DNA from: Renibacterium sp.
GTDB taxonomy: Bacteria; Actinomycetota; Actinomycetes; Actinomycetales; Micrococcaceae
NCBI GenBank assembly: GCA_017419405.1
Contig: JAFOLH010000008.1
Coordinates: forward strand, 124,001 to 188,000
DNA: 64,000 nt
Direction of reading: 5' to 3'
Under the pieces are notes generated by a model. It saw only the letters and a list, made by a program, of their open reading frames with translations. It ran no database searches and was not told the origin of the DNA. Of the stretch, positions 48,900 through 61,081 are shown piece after piece (the first letter of the stretch is position 1; each line of letters opens with the position of its first letter). The translations under genes were made by a program, and so were the position numbers.

Positions 48900-51287
48900 T
48901 CACCGGTCCGGGTTCCCGCTCCGCCGGCGGGCGATCCGTTGGCCGAGCCGGCGGAGTCCGGCCCGGGAGCGGTGCAGCGGAACCGCAGCGGCCCGGAGCC
49001 AACGCTGCAGCGTCGAGGTCGGGAACAGCGTGGCCCGCAGCCGCTGCTTTGCCGGTGCGTGCTTGCGCAACGCCCCGACGGCCGCCTCGGCCTGCGCCGT
49101 TTCGGGACTGCCCGGGGCCAACCGGTCCGCCGGTCCGGGCTGTCCGTAGCTGGTGCGTTCGTAAGCCGCCAACAATCCGGAGAGATCCGGCCCGGGGCTG
49201 CCCAGCCGGCCCGAACCGGCCAACCGGTCCACGAAACGCCGCGGGGTTTCGCTGGCCGAAGCCGGCAGGCCGTAATCGGCCGCAGTGTCCTGGAATTCCG
49301 CCCAGGCGCTTGCCGGGGTCGGTTCCCCGGACAGCCGGCGGTGGCGCAGCGAGCCGCGGCTCAGCGCGGGCAGCGCCAGGCCGGCCAGAACCGCCAGGCC
49401 AAGCAGTGGGAACAGCAGCAACCATGCGTTGAATCCGGTTCCCGGGGCGTTCTGGCCACCGGCAGCCGGTGGTGCCGCGGGCGGGCTCGGCACCGCCGGA
49501 GCACTCGGCGTCGGTTGCGGCAGGACATCCGGGTTTTGCGGGTCGGCCGGGCTGCTCGGCGTTTGGGCGTAACTCGGCACCTGGCCGCGGGACGGCGTGG
49601 GCTCGAAGGGGACCCAGCCCAAGCCCTCGAAGTACAGCTCCGGCCAGGCATGGGCGGCGCGGCCGTCCACCATGTATTCGGTGACCTGTTGGCCGTTCAA
49701 TTCGACCGTCTGTCCGGTCGCGGTGCCCGGGGCGAACCCGACGCCGATCCGGCTGGGAATCCCGGCCTCGCGTGCCATCACCGCCATTGCCGCGGAAAAA
49801 TGCACGCAGTAGCCGCTTTTGACCTCCAGGAACTTGGCCAGCGCGCCCATGCTGCTGCCGTCGTACCCGCCGGACACCGGAGCCTGGAGCGAGTAGCTGA
49901 ACTCGGCGCCGCGGAGGTATTGCTGCAAGGCCATTGCCTTGTCGTAGTAGGTAGGTGATCGGCCGGTGACCTCGAGCGCGGTTTCCCGGATGATCGACGG
50001 CACGTTGGCCGGCAGCGACATGAAGACCGGGTCCAGGCTGGGCCGCGGCGGGGTGATGGCGGTTTCCAGGATTTCCGGGGTGAGCAGCGGACTCTGGCTG
50101 GTGACGGTATAGGTCTGGCCCAAGGAATCGTTGTCCAGAGCTTTCAACGCCAGGGTTTTCGGATCCCAGGTCCACCGGCCGACCAGGCCGTTGATCTCGC
50201 TCGGCGGGTAAGGGACCGGCAGCCATTCGCTGGAGAACTGGACCGGACTGATCCGGGTCGTGACACTCTGCGAGCTAGTCTGCGTCGGCGCGAAGTCATT
50301 CTGGATGAAGTCGGTGCCGAGCCTGGCCTCCGAGCTCCGGTCACTGGGCTGCCAGCTTTCGCCGTCGAAATTCTCGATGGTCAGGGTGCGCAGATACGGC
50401 GGGCTGGCCGCCGTTGTCGCGTAATTGATCCGGCCGGCGCCGGTGGGTTCCCGCAGATCCCTGCCGAGGGAGAGGAACGGGCTCAGCCCGGCAACCTGTC
50501 CGAAGTTGCCGAGCCGGGAACCCTGCGGAAAAGTGCCGGTGCTGAAGCCCGGAATCACCATGCCCAGGAACAAAGCGAGCACCAGGGCGCCGGCGCCGAC
50601 GCCGCCGACCCGCCAGAGTGCACGGACCGATCTGCGGGGTCTGCCGCCGTTCTGCCAATGCGAAAGCGCCAGCAGCATCAAGTAGCCGACGGCGCCGAGC
50701 ACGAAGCCGGTGACGCCCAGGCTCTCTGCCTTGAGCACGGCCGGAATCAGCGCGATCACCAGCAGGCCGAGCCCGCTGATCGCCGGCATCATGAGTCCGA
50801 TGGCCAAAGCGTCGATCAGCAGCGCCACCAGCCCCAGGCCCAGGCACACCACGAACAGCACGCCGGGCCCGGCCTCGACCGGGGCGACGTCGCGCACCAC
50901 GGTATCCGAGGCTTGGCGCAACAATTCGGAGAGCACATCGAGCGAAGCCGGGGTGGGGATCACGGCCAGCAAGGCGGTGTCGGACAGGAAGACGAAGGTC
51001 AATTGCAGGGCCAGGACCGCCGAACCGATCACCGGTACCCAGCCGCTGGGCGTGCGCAGGCTCCGGGCCACGGCCATCGCGGCCAGCACGGTACCCACGG
51101 TGAAGACGATGTAGAGGAACCAGGTTCCGCCGCGCAGCACCCCGGCGAGCCCGGTCGCGGTGCCGCAGACCGCGAGGAAAATCGCAGCGCCCAGCGCCCA
51201 GGGTGCCGCGCCGGGGCGCTGCTTCGGCTTCGGAACGCGGCCGCTGCGCCGGGGATCGGCCAATTGCTGCTCCAGCACCGCGGTCAT
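48900..51287 (-). CDS. Transglutaminase-like membrane protein (TgpA type)
   Basis: A 795-residue protein with about seven N-terminal helices (DUF3488-like), an extracytoplasmic transglutaminase core and, after another helix near residue 640, a cytoplasmic DUF4129-like end. The core holds the likely catalytic cysteine Cys494 (SGYCVHFS) and histidine (RAAHAWPELYFEGLGWVPFEPTP). Such proteins usually accompany MoxR and DUF58 genes; their substrate is unknown. The start ATG at 51287 overlaps the DUF58 stop as ATGA, so the two are coupled. The C-terminal 30 residues are very Arg-rich (RSRAGLRRLGQRIARRRSG). Confidence 0.88.
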   Translation of the reverse strand: MTAVLEQQLADPRRSGRVPKPKQRPGAAPWALGAAIFLAVCGTATGLAGVLRGGTWFLYIVFTVGTVLAAMAVARSLRTPSGWVPVIGSAVLALQLTFVFLSDTALLAVIPTPASLDVLSELLRQASDTVVRDVAPVEAGPGVLFVVCLGLGLVALLIDALAIGLMMPAISGLGLLVIALIPAVLKAESLGVTGFVLGAVGYLMLLALSHWQNGGRPRRSVRALWRVGGVGAGALVLALFLGMVIPGFSTGTFPQGSRLGNFGQVAGLSPFLSLGRDLREPTGAGRINYATTAASPPYLRTLTIENFDGESWQPSDRSSEARLGTDFIQNDFAPTQTSSQSVTTRISPVQFSSEWLPVPYPPSEINGLVGRWTWDPKTLALKALDNDSLGQTYTVTSQSPLLTPEILETAITPPRPSLDPVFMSLPANVPSIIRETALEVTGRSPTYYDKAMALQQYLRGAEFSYSLQAPVSGGYDGSSMGALAKFLEVKSGYCVHFSAAMAVMAREAGIPSRIGVGFAPGTATGQTVELNGQQVTEYMVDGRAAHAWPELYFEGLGWVPFEPTPSRGQVPSYAQTPSSPADPQNPDVLPQPTPSAPAVPSPPAAPPAAGGQNAPGTGFNAWLLLFPLLGLAVLAGLALPALSRGSLRHRRLSGEPTPASAWAEFQDTAADYGLPASASETPRRFVDRLAGSGRLGSPGPDLSGLLAAYERTSYGQPGPADRLAPGSPETAQAEAAVGALRKHAPAKQRLRATLFPTSTLQRWLRAAAVPLHRSRAGLRRLGQRIARRRSGNPDR

Positions 51288-52651
51288 CGCGGCACCCCGG
51301 AGCCGGACGGCTGCTGCTCGGCGGGCGCGGTTTCCAAGGGGCCGGCGTCGAAGTAACTCCAGACGCTGCGCAGCGAGGTTCCCTCGTTCGCCGCGATCGC
51401 CCGCCAACCGCCCTGGCGGAGCAACTCCAGGGTTTGCGCAGCCTGCTCCGGGTGGTGGCTGGAAACGATGGCGCATGCAGCCGGTGAGCCTTGGGCGGCA
51501 ACTGCCAGTGCCCGCGCTTCGGCAGTGCTCAATTGGCCGAGGATCGCGATCACCGGGCCCCGCTGCCGGCCGCTGGACAAGCGTTCGAGCAGATCGTCAT
51601 TGAAGGCCGTGCCGTTCTGGTCTTCCTGAAGTTCGATGGCGGCGAGCGATTCGGCGATGCTGTGCAGCCCGGCGGCCCCGGCGTACTCCTCGGTCATGGC
51701 TTCCGGGGCGGAGCGCGAGCTGGCAAGCCCCGGCTTGCCGAACACATCGAGCAGGCGCAACTCGAAGCCGCGTTCGACCAGATGGGCGCTGATCGACATG
51801 GCGGCCACCACGGACCATTCGAAGGCCGCGGAACTGCGCAGTTCGGGATGTTCGCCGCCCGGGTTCCGGGCCGGGGAACCGCCATCGGCGAAGGCTCCGG
51901 CGCGCAAATCCAGCAGCAAAGTGGCTTCCGGAGTGGTCACCGATTCCTCTTGGCGCACCATCAATTGCCCTTGCCGCGCGGTGGCCGGCCAATGCACTCG
52001 GCGCATCGGATCGCCGTGCCGGTATTCCCGGGTCATCACGTCGTCGTCGCTCGGGTTGGCCCGTTGCCCGGTGGCGATCACGCCGTCCGAGCTCCGGGCA
52101 CCGGAGACGGTGGTGACCGGCAGTTCGAGCGCCCGGGGCGTGACGGTGAGCAGGTCCGATCCCGGAAGCGATCTCTGATGCGTGCTCAGCCCGAAGGCGT
52201 CGCTGAGTTCGGCGTTGACCGGACCGATCGGAAACTGCCCCCGGCTCGCGGAGCGGAGGTGGTACTGGTACCGGCTGCTGCGAAGTCCGGCTTTGCCGTC
52301 GTTCTGGACTTTGCCGGGGTAGAAGAATTCCGGGGACCGCCCGAACCGCGGGGGCAGGGTTTCGCTCATCCGGACCCGCCCGGCGGTCCGCAGCGGACCG
52401 CCGACCGCCAAGTCCACGGTAGTGCTGGATTCCGCCTCGACCACGGCGGGGGTGAATTCCCGGTAGACGGTGAAGTCCGGTGCGAGCAGCCGGACGCCGA
52501 TGGCGGCCAAAACCGGCAGCAGGAGCAAAAAGAGCCCCAGGACCAACAAGTCCTTCCGGCCCATGATCTGCGCCAAGAGCACGCAGAACAGCCCGGCGCC
52601 GGCCAAACCCCAGCCGCGTGGCGTCAGAATCCGTGCTTTGGACCACTCCAT
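51284..52651 (-). CDS. DUF58 domain protein
   Basis: A 455-residue protein with two N-terminal helices (residues 12-50), a beta-rich part and the DUF58 landmark region TREYRHGDPMRRVHWPATARQGQLMVRQEES near residues 207-237, followed by a von Willebrand-like part (TLLLDLRAG). In other bacteria it works with MoxR ATPases, possibly as an assembly target. GGGGGAAG 5-6 nt before the ATG gives a strong ribosome site. It lies 31 nt behind moxR and overlaps the transglutaminase gene by ATGA, so the three form one operon. Confidence 0.9.
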   Translation of the reverse strand: MEWSKARILTPRGWGLAGAGLFCVLLAQIMGRKDLLVLGLFLLLLPVLAAIGVRLLAPDFTVYREFTPAVVEAESSTTVDLAVGGPLRTAGRVRMSETLPPRFGRSPEFFYPGKVQNDGKAGLRSSRYQYHLRSASRGQFPIGPVNAELSDAFGLSTHQRSLPGSDLLTVTPRALELPVTTVSGARSSDGVIATGQRANPSDDDVMTREYRHGDPMRRVHWPATARQGQLMVRQEESVTTPEATLLLDLRAGAFADGGSPARNPGGEHPELRSSAAFEWSVVAAMSISAHLVERGFELRLLDVFGKPGLASSRSAPEAMTEEYAGAAGLHSIAESLAAIELQEDQNGTAFNDDLLERLSSGRQRGPVIAILGQLSTAEARALAVAAQGSPAACAIVSSHHPEQAAQTLELLRQGGWRAIAANEGTSLRSVWSYFDAGPLETAPAEQQPSGSGVPR

Positions 52652-52682
52652 CCGCGCTTCCCCCTTCTGCCTGCCGGCCGGT

Positions 52683-53735
52683 TCAGCCGGCCCTGGGGGC
52701 CGGCTGGGGCACGGGCAGCCGGCCCAGAATCGCCGCGATCACCCTGGCCGGGGTCTGCCCCGAACTGGTGGCCTTGCGGTCCAGGATGATCCGGTGCGTC
52801 AGCACGGCTTCGGCGATCGAGACGACGTCGTCGGGCAGTACGAAATCGCGCTGGGCGAGGGCCGCGGTGGCCTTCGCCGCCCGGAGCAGCTGCAAAAGCG
52901 CCCGGGGGCTGGCGCCCAAGCGGATCTGCGCATCCTGCCGGGTGGCGCGGCCCAGTGCCACGATGTATTCCTTGACCGGAGCGGAGACGTAGACCGCGTG
53001 CACGGTCGCGATCATGGCCGCGATCTCGGCGTCGCTGGCGACCGGGCGCACCGTGTCCAAAGGCGAGGAGGACTGGTGCGACTCCAGCATTTCCAGCTCG
53101 GCGGCCGGATCCGGATAGCCCATCGAGATCCGGGCCATGAAGCGGTCCCGCTGCGCTTCGGGCAACGGGTACGTGCCTTCCATTTCGATCGGGTTCTGCG
53201 TGGCCACGACCATGAACGGTTCGGCCAGCCGGTAGGAATCCCCATCGACCGTGACCTGGTGCTCCTCCATGCATTCGAGCAGGGCGGACTGGGTTTTGGC
53301 CGAGGCCCGGTTGATTTCGTCGCCGATCACGATGTTCGCGAACACTGCGCCGGGGCGGAATTCGAACGTGTTGCTGGTCTGGTTGAAGATGGACACCCCG
53401 GTGATGTCCGAGGGCAGCAGGTCCGGGGTGAATTGGATCCGGCTCACCGAGCAATCGATGGTCCGGGCGAGCGTCTTGGCCAGCATCGTCTTGCCGACGC
53501 CGGGCACGTCCTCGAGCAGCAGGTGGCCCTCGGCCAGAAGCACGGTGAGCGCCAATTTGGCGGCCTCGGCCTTGCCGTCGATCACCGTGTCGATCGCGGC
53601 CAGGATGTTGTCGCTGAGTTGTTTGAAGACGGCCGGTTCGAGCGCGTTTCCGGAGCGGGCCTGGTCGGTCTGGATTTGCGGTTGACTCAATCTGCTGCTC
53701 CCCACTCCGGCCCGAGTTCGCTTCGGGCGCGCCAT
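52683..53735 (-). CDS. MoxR-family AAA+ ATPase
   Basis: A 350-residue AAA+ ATPase of the MoxR group, thought to help assemble or activate partner complexes. Walker A is LEDVPGVGKT (Lys82), Walker B GDEINRASAKTQSALLE, sensor 1 VVATQNPIEMEGTYPLPEAQRDRF and the lid region SPRALLQLLRAAKA near residue 280. The open frame extends far upstream only because of GC bias; the ATG at 53735 follows a stop in frame. TAGCCT (53746-53751, minus strand) is 10 nt upstream and overlaps a palindrome. First gene of the moxR-DUF58-transglutaminase operon. Confidence 0.93.
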   Translation of the reverse strand: MARPKRTRAGVGSSRLSQPQIQTDQARSGNALEPAVFKQLSDNILAAIDTVIDGKAEAAKLALTVLLAEGHLLLEDVPGVGKTMLAKTLARTIDCSVSRIQFTPDLLPSDITGVSIFNQTSNTFEFRPGAVFANIVIGDEINRASAKTQSALLECMEEHQVTVDGDSYRLAEPFMVVATQNPIEMEGTYPLPEAQRDRFMARISMGYPDPAAELEMLESHQSSSPLDTVRPVASDAEIAAMIATVHAVYVSAPVKEYIVALGRATRQDAQIRLGASPRALLQLLRAAKATAALAQRDFVLPDDVVSIAEAVLTHRIILDRKATSSGQTPARVIAAILGRLPVPQPAPRAG

Positions 53736-53741
53736 TGTGTC

Positions 53742-53757
53742 ACCTAGGCTACTAGGT
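53742..53757. promoter_or_regulatory. Palindrome between moxR and tatD
   Basis: ACCTAG-GCTA-CTAGGT is a perfect 16-bp inverted repeat in the divergent gap, overlapping the -10-like TAGCCT of moxR. A repressor site for the operon is plausible. Confidence 0.4.
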
Positions 53758-53846
53758 CTGTCAGGCGGTTTGCTGTCAATATCCCCAGCCAATCCGGTGG
53801 GATGCTGCTGGAGTTCGCTGGTCCGGGACTGATTTAGAGTTGTGCC

Positions 53847-54791
53847 ATGGGTTCGTTTGAGATTCCGGAAGCCTACCGCCCGGCCGAGCAGCCGGCTGCC
53901 GTGGCCGGCGACGCGCCTCCTGCGGCGCAGCGCGCCGCCGTGGACGAAGGTGGAAAACGCCGGAAACTCGACTACCCGCCGGCCCCGGAACCGCTCCCGG
54001 AACCGGTGATCGACAATCACACGCATTTGGATTTCCGGGATGGGCTGGTCGAGGTCTCGGTCCGGGAAGCGCTCGATGCGGCCGCCGCGGTGGGCGTCCA
54101 GGGCGCCGTGCAGGTGGGCTGCGATGTGGCATCGTCGAAATTCACCGTGGCCGCGGTGGAGGCAGACGCCCGGCTGCTGGGTGCGGTGGCGATCCACCCC
54201 AACGATGCCCCCCGGCTCGCGGCGGACGCCGGCCTGGAGGCGGCTTTGGCCGAGATCGAAGACCTGGCCCGGCATCCGCGGATCCGGGCGGTTGGCGAAA
54301 CCGGCCTCGACTATTTCCGGACCGGCGAGGCCGGGCGGGCGGATCAGCACTATTCGTTCCGGCGGCATATCGATCTGGCCAAAAGGCTCGGCTTGGCGCT
54401 GCAAATCCATGATCGGGACGCGCACCAGGACGTGGTCCGGATCCTGGCCGAAGAGGGAGCGCCCGAGAAAGTCGTGCTGCATTGCTTTTCCGGCGACGCC
54501 GGGCTTGCCCGGATCTGCAACGACCGCGGCTGGCACATGTCCTTTGCCGGAACCGTGACCTTCAAGAATGCCGAGCCGCTCCGTGACGCGCTCGCGATCG
54601 CCGATCCGGAGCTCATCATGGTGGAAACCGATGCCCCGTTCCTGACCCCGCATCCATTCCGTGGACAGCCCAACGCCAGCTATCTGGTGCCGTACACGGT
54701 GCGTTCCATGGCGGCGATCCGATCAGCCGACCTGGCGGAATTCGGCGCTTTGCTGCGGCAGAACACGGAGCGCGTCTACGGGCCTTGGTGA
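53847..54791 (+). CDS. tatD: TatD-family metal-dependent hydrolase (DNase)
   Basis: A 314-residue TIM-barrel hydrolase; TatD enzymes are 3'-5' exonucleases for DNA repair or RNA processing. Metal ligands are visible in IDNHTHLD (His58, His60), GETGLDYF (Glu), LHCFSGD (His) and VETDAPFLTP (Asp). Residues 1-50 form an unusual Pro/Ala-rich extension before the barrel. TAGAGT (53835-53840) is 6 nt before the ATG, so the mRNA is probably leaderless. It is followed by rpfB, as in related genomes where metG-tatD-rpf-ksgA-ispE runs together; metG is not next to it here. Confidence 0.93.
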   Translation: MGSFEIPEAYRPAEQPAAVAGDAPPAAQRAAVDEGGKRRKLDYPPAPEPLPEPVIDNHTHLDFRDGLVEVSVREALDAAAAVGVQGAVQVGCDVASSKFTVAAVEADARLLGAVAIHPNDAPRLAADAGLEAALAEIEDLARHPRIRAVGETGLDYFRTGEAGRADQHYSFRRHIDLAKRLGLALQIHDRDAHQDVVRILAEEGAPEKVVLHCFSGDAGLARICNDRGWHMSFAGTVTFKNAEPLRDALAIADPELIMVETDAPFLTPHPFRGQPNASYLVPYTVRSMAAIRSADLAEFGALLRQNTERVYGPW

Positions 54792-54810
54792 GCCTGGAGA
54801 GGCGGCACGC

Positions 54811-54826
54811 CGTGATCCCGGTCACA
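54811..54826. promoter_or_regulatory. CRP/GlxR-like binding site upstream of rpfB
   Basis: CGTGATCCCGGTCACA matches the CRP-family consensus TGTGA-N6-TCACA at 9 of 10 fixed positions. Its centre (54818.5) is about 60 bp before the expected rpfB start of transcription, a standard class I activation position. Rpf genes of Mycobacterium and Corynebacterium are known targets of CRP/GlxR. Confidence 0.6.
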
Positions 54827-54843
54827 CCATTTTGTGATAATTC

Positions 54844-54872
54844 TTGGCGTTAGGTCACGGTTCGGTTACAGT
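54844..54872 (+). promoter_or_regulatory. Probable rpfB promoter
   Basis: TTGGCG (54844-54849) and TACAGT (54867-54872) are separated by 17 nt, and transcription should start near 54879. This leaves a leader of roughly 255 nt before the rpfB ATG, the longest in the window. Confidence 0.6.
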
Positions 54873-54879
54873 AGATATC

Positions 54880-56279
<1,400 letters not shown>

Positions 56280-56315
56280 ACTAGCGAACCGTTGAGCTGA
56301 TCGAGGTTCTTGCCG

Positions 56316-56349
56316 AGTGGCCGGGTGGATTTTCCACCCGGCCACTTTT
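56316..56349 (+). terminator. Rho-independent terminator after rpfB
   Basis: AGTGGCCGGGTGGA (56316-56329) pairs perfectly over 14 bp with 56333-56346 around a 3-nt loop, and TTTT follows (56346-56349). It separates rpfB from ksgA, which has its own start signals. Confidence 0.88.
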
Positions 56350-56414
56350 GTCCGTCCGGCTTGTGGCCGGTGCTGGCCAGCTGTGTTCCGGAGTGCGGAC
56401 GATAGACTGCTCCA

Positions 56415-57308
56415 GTGAATCTGCCGCCCGAACCGAAGCCGTCCGACCACACTGCCGACCGTGCCCTGCTCGGAGCTGCGGACATCCGGCGGTTGGCCGC
56501 AGAGCTGGATGTCCGTCCGACCAAAACCCTGGGTCAGAACTTCGTGATCGACGGGAACACGATCCGCCGGATCGTGGCCGCGGCCAAGATCGATCCGGCG
56601 GAGACCGTGCTCGAAGTCGGGCCGGGACTCGGCTCGTTGACGCTGGGCCTGCTCGACGCCGCCCGGCACGTGGTGGCGATCGAAATCGATCCGAAGCTGG
56701 CCGCCCGGCTGCCTGAGACCATCGGGGAATTCCGTCCGGAAAAAGCCGGGGCTTTCACGGTGGTCACTGCGGATGCGCTCAAAGTCACCGAACTGCCGCG
56801 GCAGCCGACCGCACTGGTGGCGAACCTGCCCTACAACGTCGCGGTGCCGGTGGTGCTGCACCTGCTCGAACATTTCCCCACGCTCGAACACGGACTGGTC
56901 ATGGTCCAGGACGAGGTGGCCGATCGTCTGGCAGCGCCTCCGGGCAGCAAGATCTACGGGGTCCCTTCGGTCAAGGCGGCCTGGTACGCCGGACTCCGCA
57001 AGGCCGGGGTCATCGGCATGAACGTGTTTTGGCCGGCGCCGAAAATCTCGTCCGGCCTGGTGGAGTTCATCCGCCGGGAACCGCCGCAGACCACGGCCAG
57101 CCGCCAGGAAGTCTTCGCGGTGATCGATGCCGCTTTCGCGCAACGTCGGAAAACCGTGCGCGCGGCCTTGGCCGGCTGGGCCGGCAGCGGAGCCGAGGCG
57201 GAGCGGATCCTGCTTGCCGCCGGGGTGGATCCCAGCGCCCGCGGCGAAGTGCTCGACGTCGGCGCGTTCAGCCGGATCGCTCAGGCCAAAACCGGCTTGC
57301 TGGCCTGA
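56415..57308 (+). CDS. ksgA: 16S rRNA (adenine-1518/1519-N6)-dimethyltransferase
   Basis: Dimethylates A1518 and A1519 in the 16S rRNA 3' hairpin during small-subunit assembly. The 297-residue protein has the SAM site [12 protein letters not shown], the catalytic NLPYN motif and [15 protein letters not shown] upstream. The start is GTG at 56415 with TAGACT (56403-56408) 6 nt before it, so the mRNA is probably leaderless. It is followed by ispE after 72 nt; ispE has its own -10-like hexamer. Confidence 0.95.
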   Translation: MNLPPEPKPSDHTADRALLGAADIRRLAAELDVRPTKTLGQNFVIDGNTIRRIVAAAKIDPAETVLEVGPGLGSLTLGLLDAARHVVAIEIDPKLAARLPETIGEFRPEKAGAFTVVTADALKVTELPRQPTALVANLPYNVAVPVVLHLLEHFPTLEHGLVMVQDEVADRLAAPPGSKIYGVPSVKAAWYAGLRKAGVIGMNVFWPAPKISSGLVEFIRREPPQTTASRQEVFAVIDAAFAQRRKTVRAALAGWAGSGAEAERILLAAGVDPSARGEVLDVGAFSRIAQAKTGLLA

Positions 57309-57380
57309 GCCGGGGTCTACCGGTCGGATTTGCGCGGCGAACAGTTGGAAGCACGGCTGCCGGTGCCATAGGTTAGGGCT

Positions 57381-58364
57381 ATGACGCCATCCCGCGCCAC
57401 CTCCGAAGGCGGCCCTCCGAGTCGCAGCCGGACGGTCCGGGCGAAAGCGCCCGGCAAACTCAACGTCTCTTTTTCGGTCGGGCCGCTGCGCGAGGACGGC
57501 TACCATTCGGTGGCCAGCGCCTACCTTGCCGTCTCGCTGTACGAAGAGGTCTCGGCCACCAGCGTGGACGGCGACGGGATCACGGTGAGCCTGCGCGCCA
57601 CCGATGCACCGAGCGTGCCGTTCGCTGAATCGATGCCGCTGGATGAGCGGAATCTGGCCGTTCGGGCTGCCCGGCTGATGGCCGATGTCACGGAGAAACC
57701 CACCGGATTGCACTTGGAAATCACCAAACGGGTACCGGTGGCCGGCGGCATGGGCGGCGGTTCGGCCGATGCCGCAGCCACCCTGCTCGCCTGCGACGCG
57801 CTCTGGGGTTCTGGACTCTCCCGCGAAGAGCTGGCGCACCTCGCTGCGGAGCTCGGCGCCGACGTCCCGTTCGCCTTGTTGGGCGGCGCCGCCGTCGGGC
57901 TCGGGATCGGCGATGAACTCACCCCCGCGCTTGCCCCCGGACCCCTGCACTGGGCTTTGGTGCTTGCCGACTTCGGGCTTTCCACCCCCACGGTGTTTTC
58001 CGCTTTGGACCGGTTGCGGGCGGCACGGGGCAAAACGCCCGAGGAACCCGACGGCGTCGATCCCAGGATCTTGCAGGCCCTGCGCAGCGGCGATGCCGAG
58101 GCGCTGGCTGCGGTGCTGCGCAACGATCTGCAACCGGCAGCGCTCAAACTGGCACCGCAATTGGCGGACGTGATCGACCAGGGCGCCGAATACGGTGCGC
58201 TGGCGAGTCTGGTCTCCGGTTCCGGGCCCACCGTGGCGATGCTGGCCCGGGATGAGGAACACGCGATCGAGCTCGCGGACCGGCTCGCCGAAGCCGGGCA
58301 GAACTCGCTCGCCGTGCATTCGCCGGTCCATGGTGCGAAAATTGTTTCTGATCTGACGCGTTGA
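57381..58364 (+). CDS. ispE: 4-diphosphocytidyl-2-C-methyl-D-erythritol kinase
   Basis: A GHMP kinase of the MEP pathway, which feeds isoprenoid synthesis, including the substrate of UppS at 4 kb. The 327-residue protein has the start APGKLNVSFSVGPLREDGYHSV, the GHMP glycine-rich loop PVAGGMGGGSADAAATLLA near residues 117-135, and C-terminal SLVSGSGPTVAMLA. TAGGTT (57369-57374) is 6 nt before the ATG, so the mRNA is probably leaderless. The ABC-F gene follows after 31 nt. Confidence 0.95.
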   Translation: MTPSRATSEGGPPSRSRTVRAKAPGKLNVSFSVGPLREDGYHSVASAYLAVSLYEEVSATSVDGDGITVSLRATDAPSVPFAESMPLDERNLAVRAARLMADVTEKPTGLHLEITKRVPVAGGMGGGSADAAATLLACDALWGSGLSREELAHLAAELGADVPFALLGGAAVGLGIGDELTPALAPGPLHWALVLADFGLSTPTVFSALDRLRAARGKTPEEPDGVDPRILQALRSGDAEALAAVLRNDLQPAALKLAPQLADVIDQGAEYGALASLVSGSGPTVAMLARDEEHAIELADRLAEAGQNSLAVHSPVHGAKIVSDLTR

Positions 58365-58395
58365 CGTCGGCACCGGCACGTTTTTAAGGAATCCT

Positions 58396-60204
<1,809 letters not shown>

Positions 60205-60250
60205 TCCCGGAGAGGCGTTTGGTGGCTGGGGCCGATTCCCCGGTCGGGGA

Positions 60251-60943
60251 TCAGTCGAGCCGCTCGTAGGCGGCCAACAGCAGGCGCTCGGCGCGCATCA
60301 GGTAGCCGTCCAAGGCGAGCGCCGCTGCCGGGGCGTCGCCGGCTTCGACCAGCTCCAGGATTTCCCGATTCCGGTCCAAGAACGGAGCGTGCAGATATTC
60401 GGGGTCGTCGACCAGTCCGAAGGCGAGGCGGAGCTCCGCGGACAGCGAGTCGAAGATCCGGGCGAGCCGGGCGCTGTCGGTGAGCGCGATGATCGCCGAA
60501 TGGAAGGCCACATTGGCCGTGCCGACGCCCCGCCAGTCCTGTTTCGCCCGGGCCCGCTCGGCTTGCTCGACGGCGCGGCCCATGCCGGCGATCGCCGGGT
60601 GTTTCGGAAACGACTGGAGCAGCGCCTGGCCTTCGATGATCCGGCGCACCCGGAAGATGTCGATGATCGACGTGATCGAGGGGATCGCGACCCGGGCCCC
60701 GCTATTGGGGATCTGGGTCAGCACGCCCTCCTGGCCGAGGCTGCGGAACACCTCGCGCAGGGTGTTCCGGGACACCCCGAACTGCTCGGCGAGCTCGGCT
60801 TCGCGCAGCGGCGCACCGGGCAGCAGCGTCCCGTCGATGATCAGTTCACGGAGCCCCTGGGTCACTTCGACGACCCGGGATACCGGAGCCGAAGCGCTCG
60901 CGGCGGCACTCTGGCCGCTGGCGCCGCTGCGGTTTTTGCTCAT
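60251..60943 (-). CDS. GntR-family regulator (FCD type)
   Basis: A 230-residue regulator with an N-terminal winged helix (about residues 25-90; LREAELAEQFGVSRNTLREVFRSLGQEGVLTQIPNSGARV) and an all-helical FCD ligand domain. The frame is open to 60982, but TACACT (60951-60956, minus strand) lies 7 nt before the ATG at 60943, supporting a leaderless start. It is divergent from the NRAMP-like transporter gene, with an AT-rich gap holding inverted repeats, so it probably controls that transporter, with an organic acid as likely ligand (inference from the family). Confidence 0.88.
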   Translation of the reverse strand: MSKNRSGASGQSAAASASAPVSRVVEVTQGLRELIIDGTLLPGAPLREAELAEQFGVSRNTLREVFRSLGQEGVLTQIPNSGARVAIPSITSIIDIFRVRRIIEGQALLQSFPKHPAIAGMGRAVEQAERARAKQDWRGVGTANVAFHSAIIALTDSARLARIFDSLSAELRLAFGLVDDPEYLHAPFLDRNREILELVEAGDAPAAALALDGYLMRAERLLLAAYERLD

Positions 60944-60980
60944 GGCCTTGAGTGTATCCGTTGGCCGAACTGAAGAAATC

Positions 60981-61031
60981 ATTGAACAATATATTTTTAT
61001 TCCTCAACAATTTGAGTATGCTTCGGATACT
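60981..61031. promoter_or_regulatory. AT-rich control region between gntR and the NRAMP-like gene
   Basis: ATTG-AA-CAAT (60981-60990) and AGTAT-7-ATACT (61015-61031) are the clearest inverted repeats in a strongly AT-rich gap. TATGCT (61017-61022) could be the -10 for the transporter, so a repressor bound at the second repeat would block it. Confidence 0.4.
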
Positions 61032-61081
61032 TGAAAGCACCCATACCAATCCGCAACGATGCGTCGAAAGGCACCGAGGCT

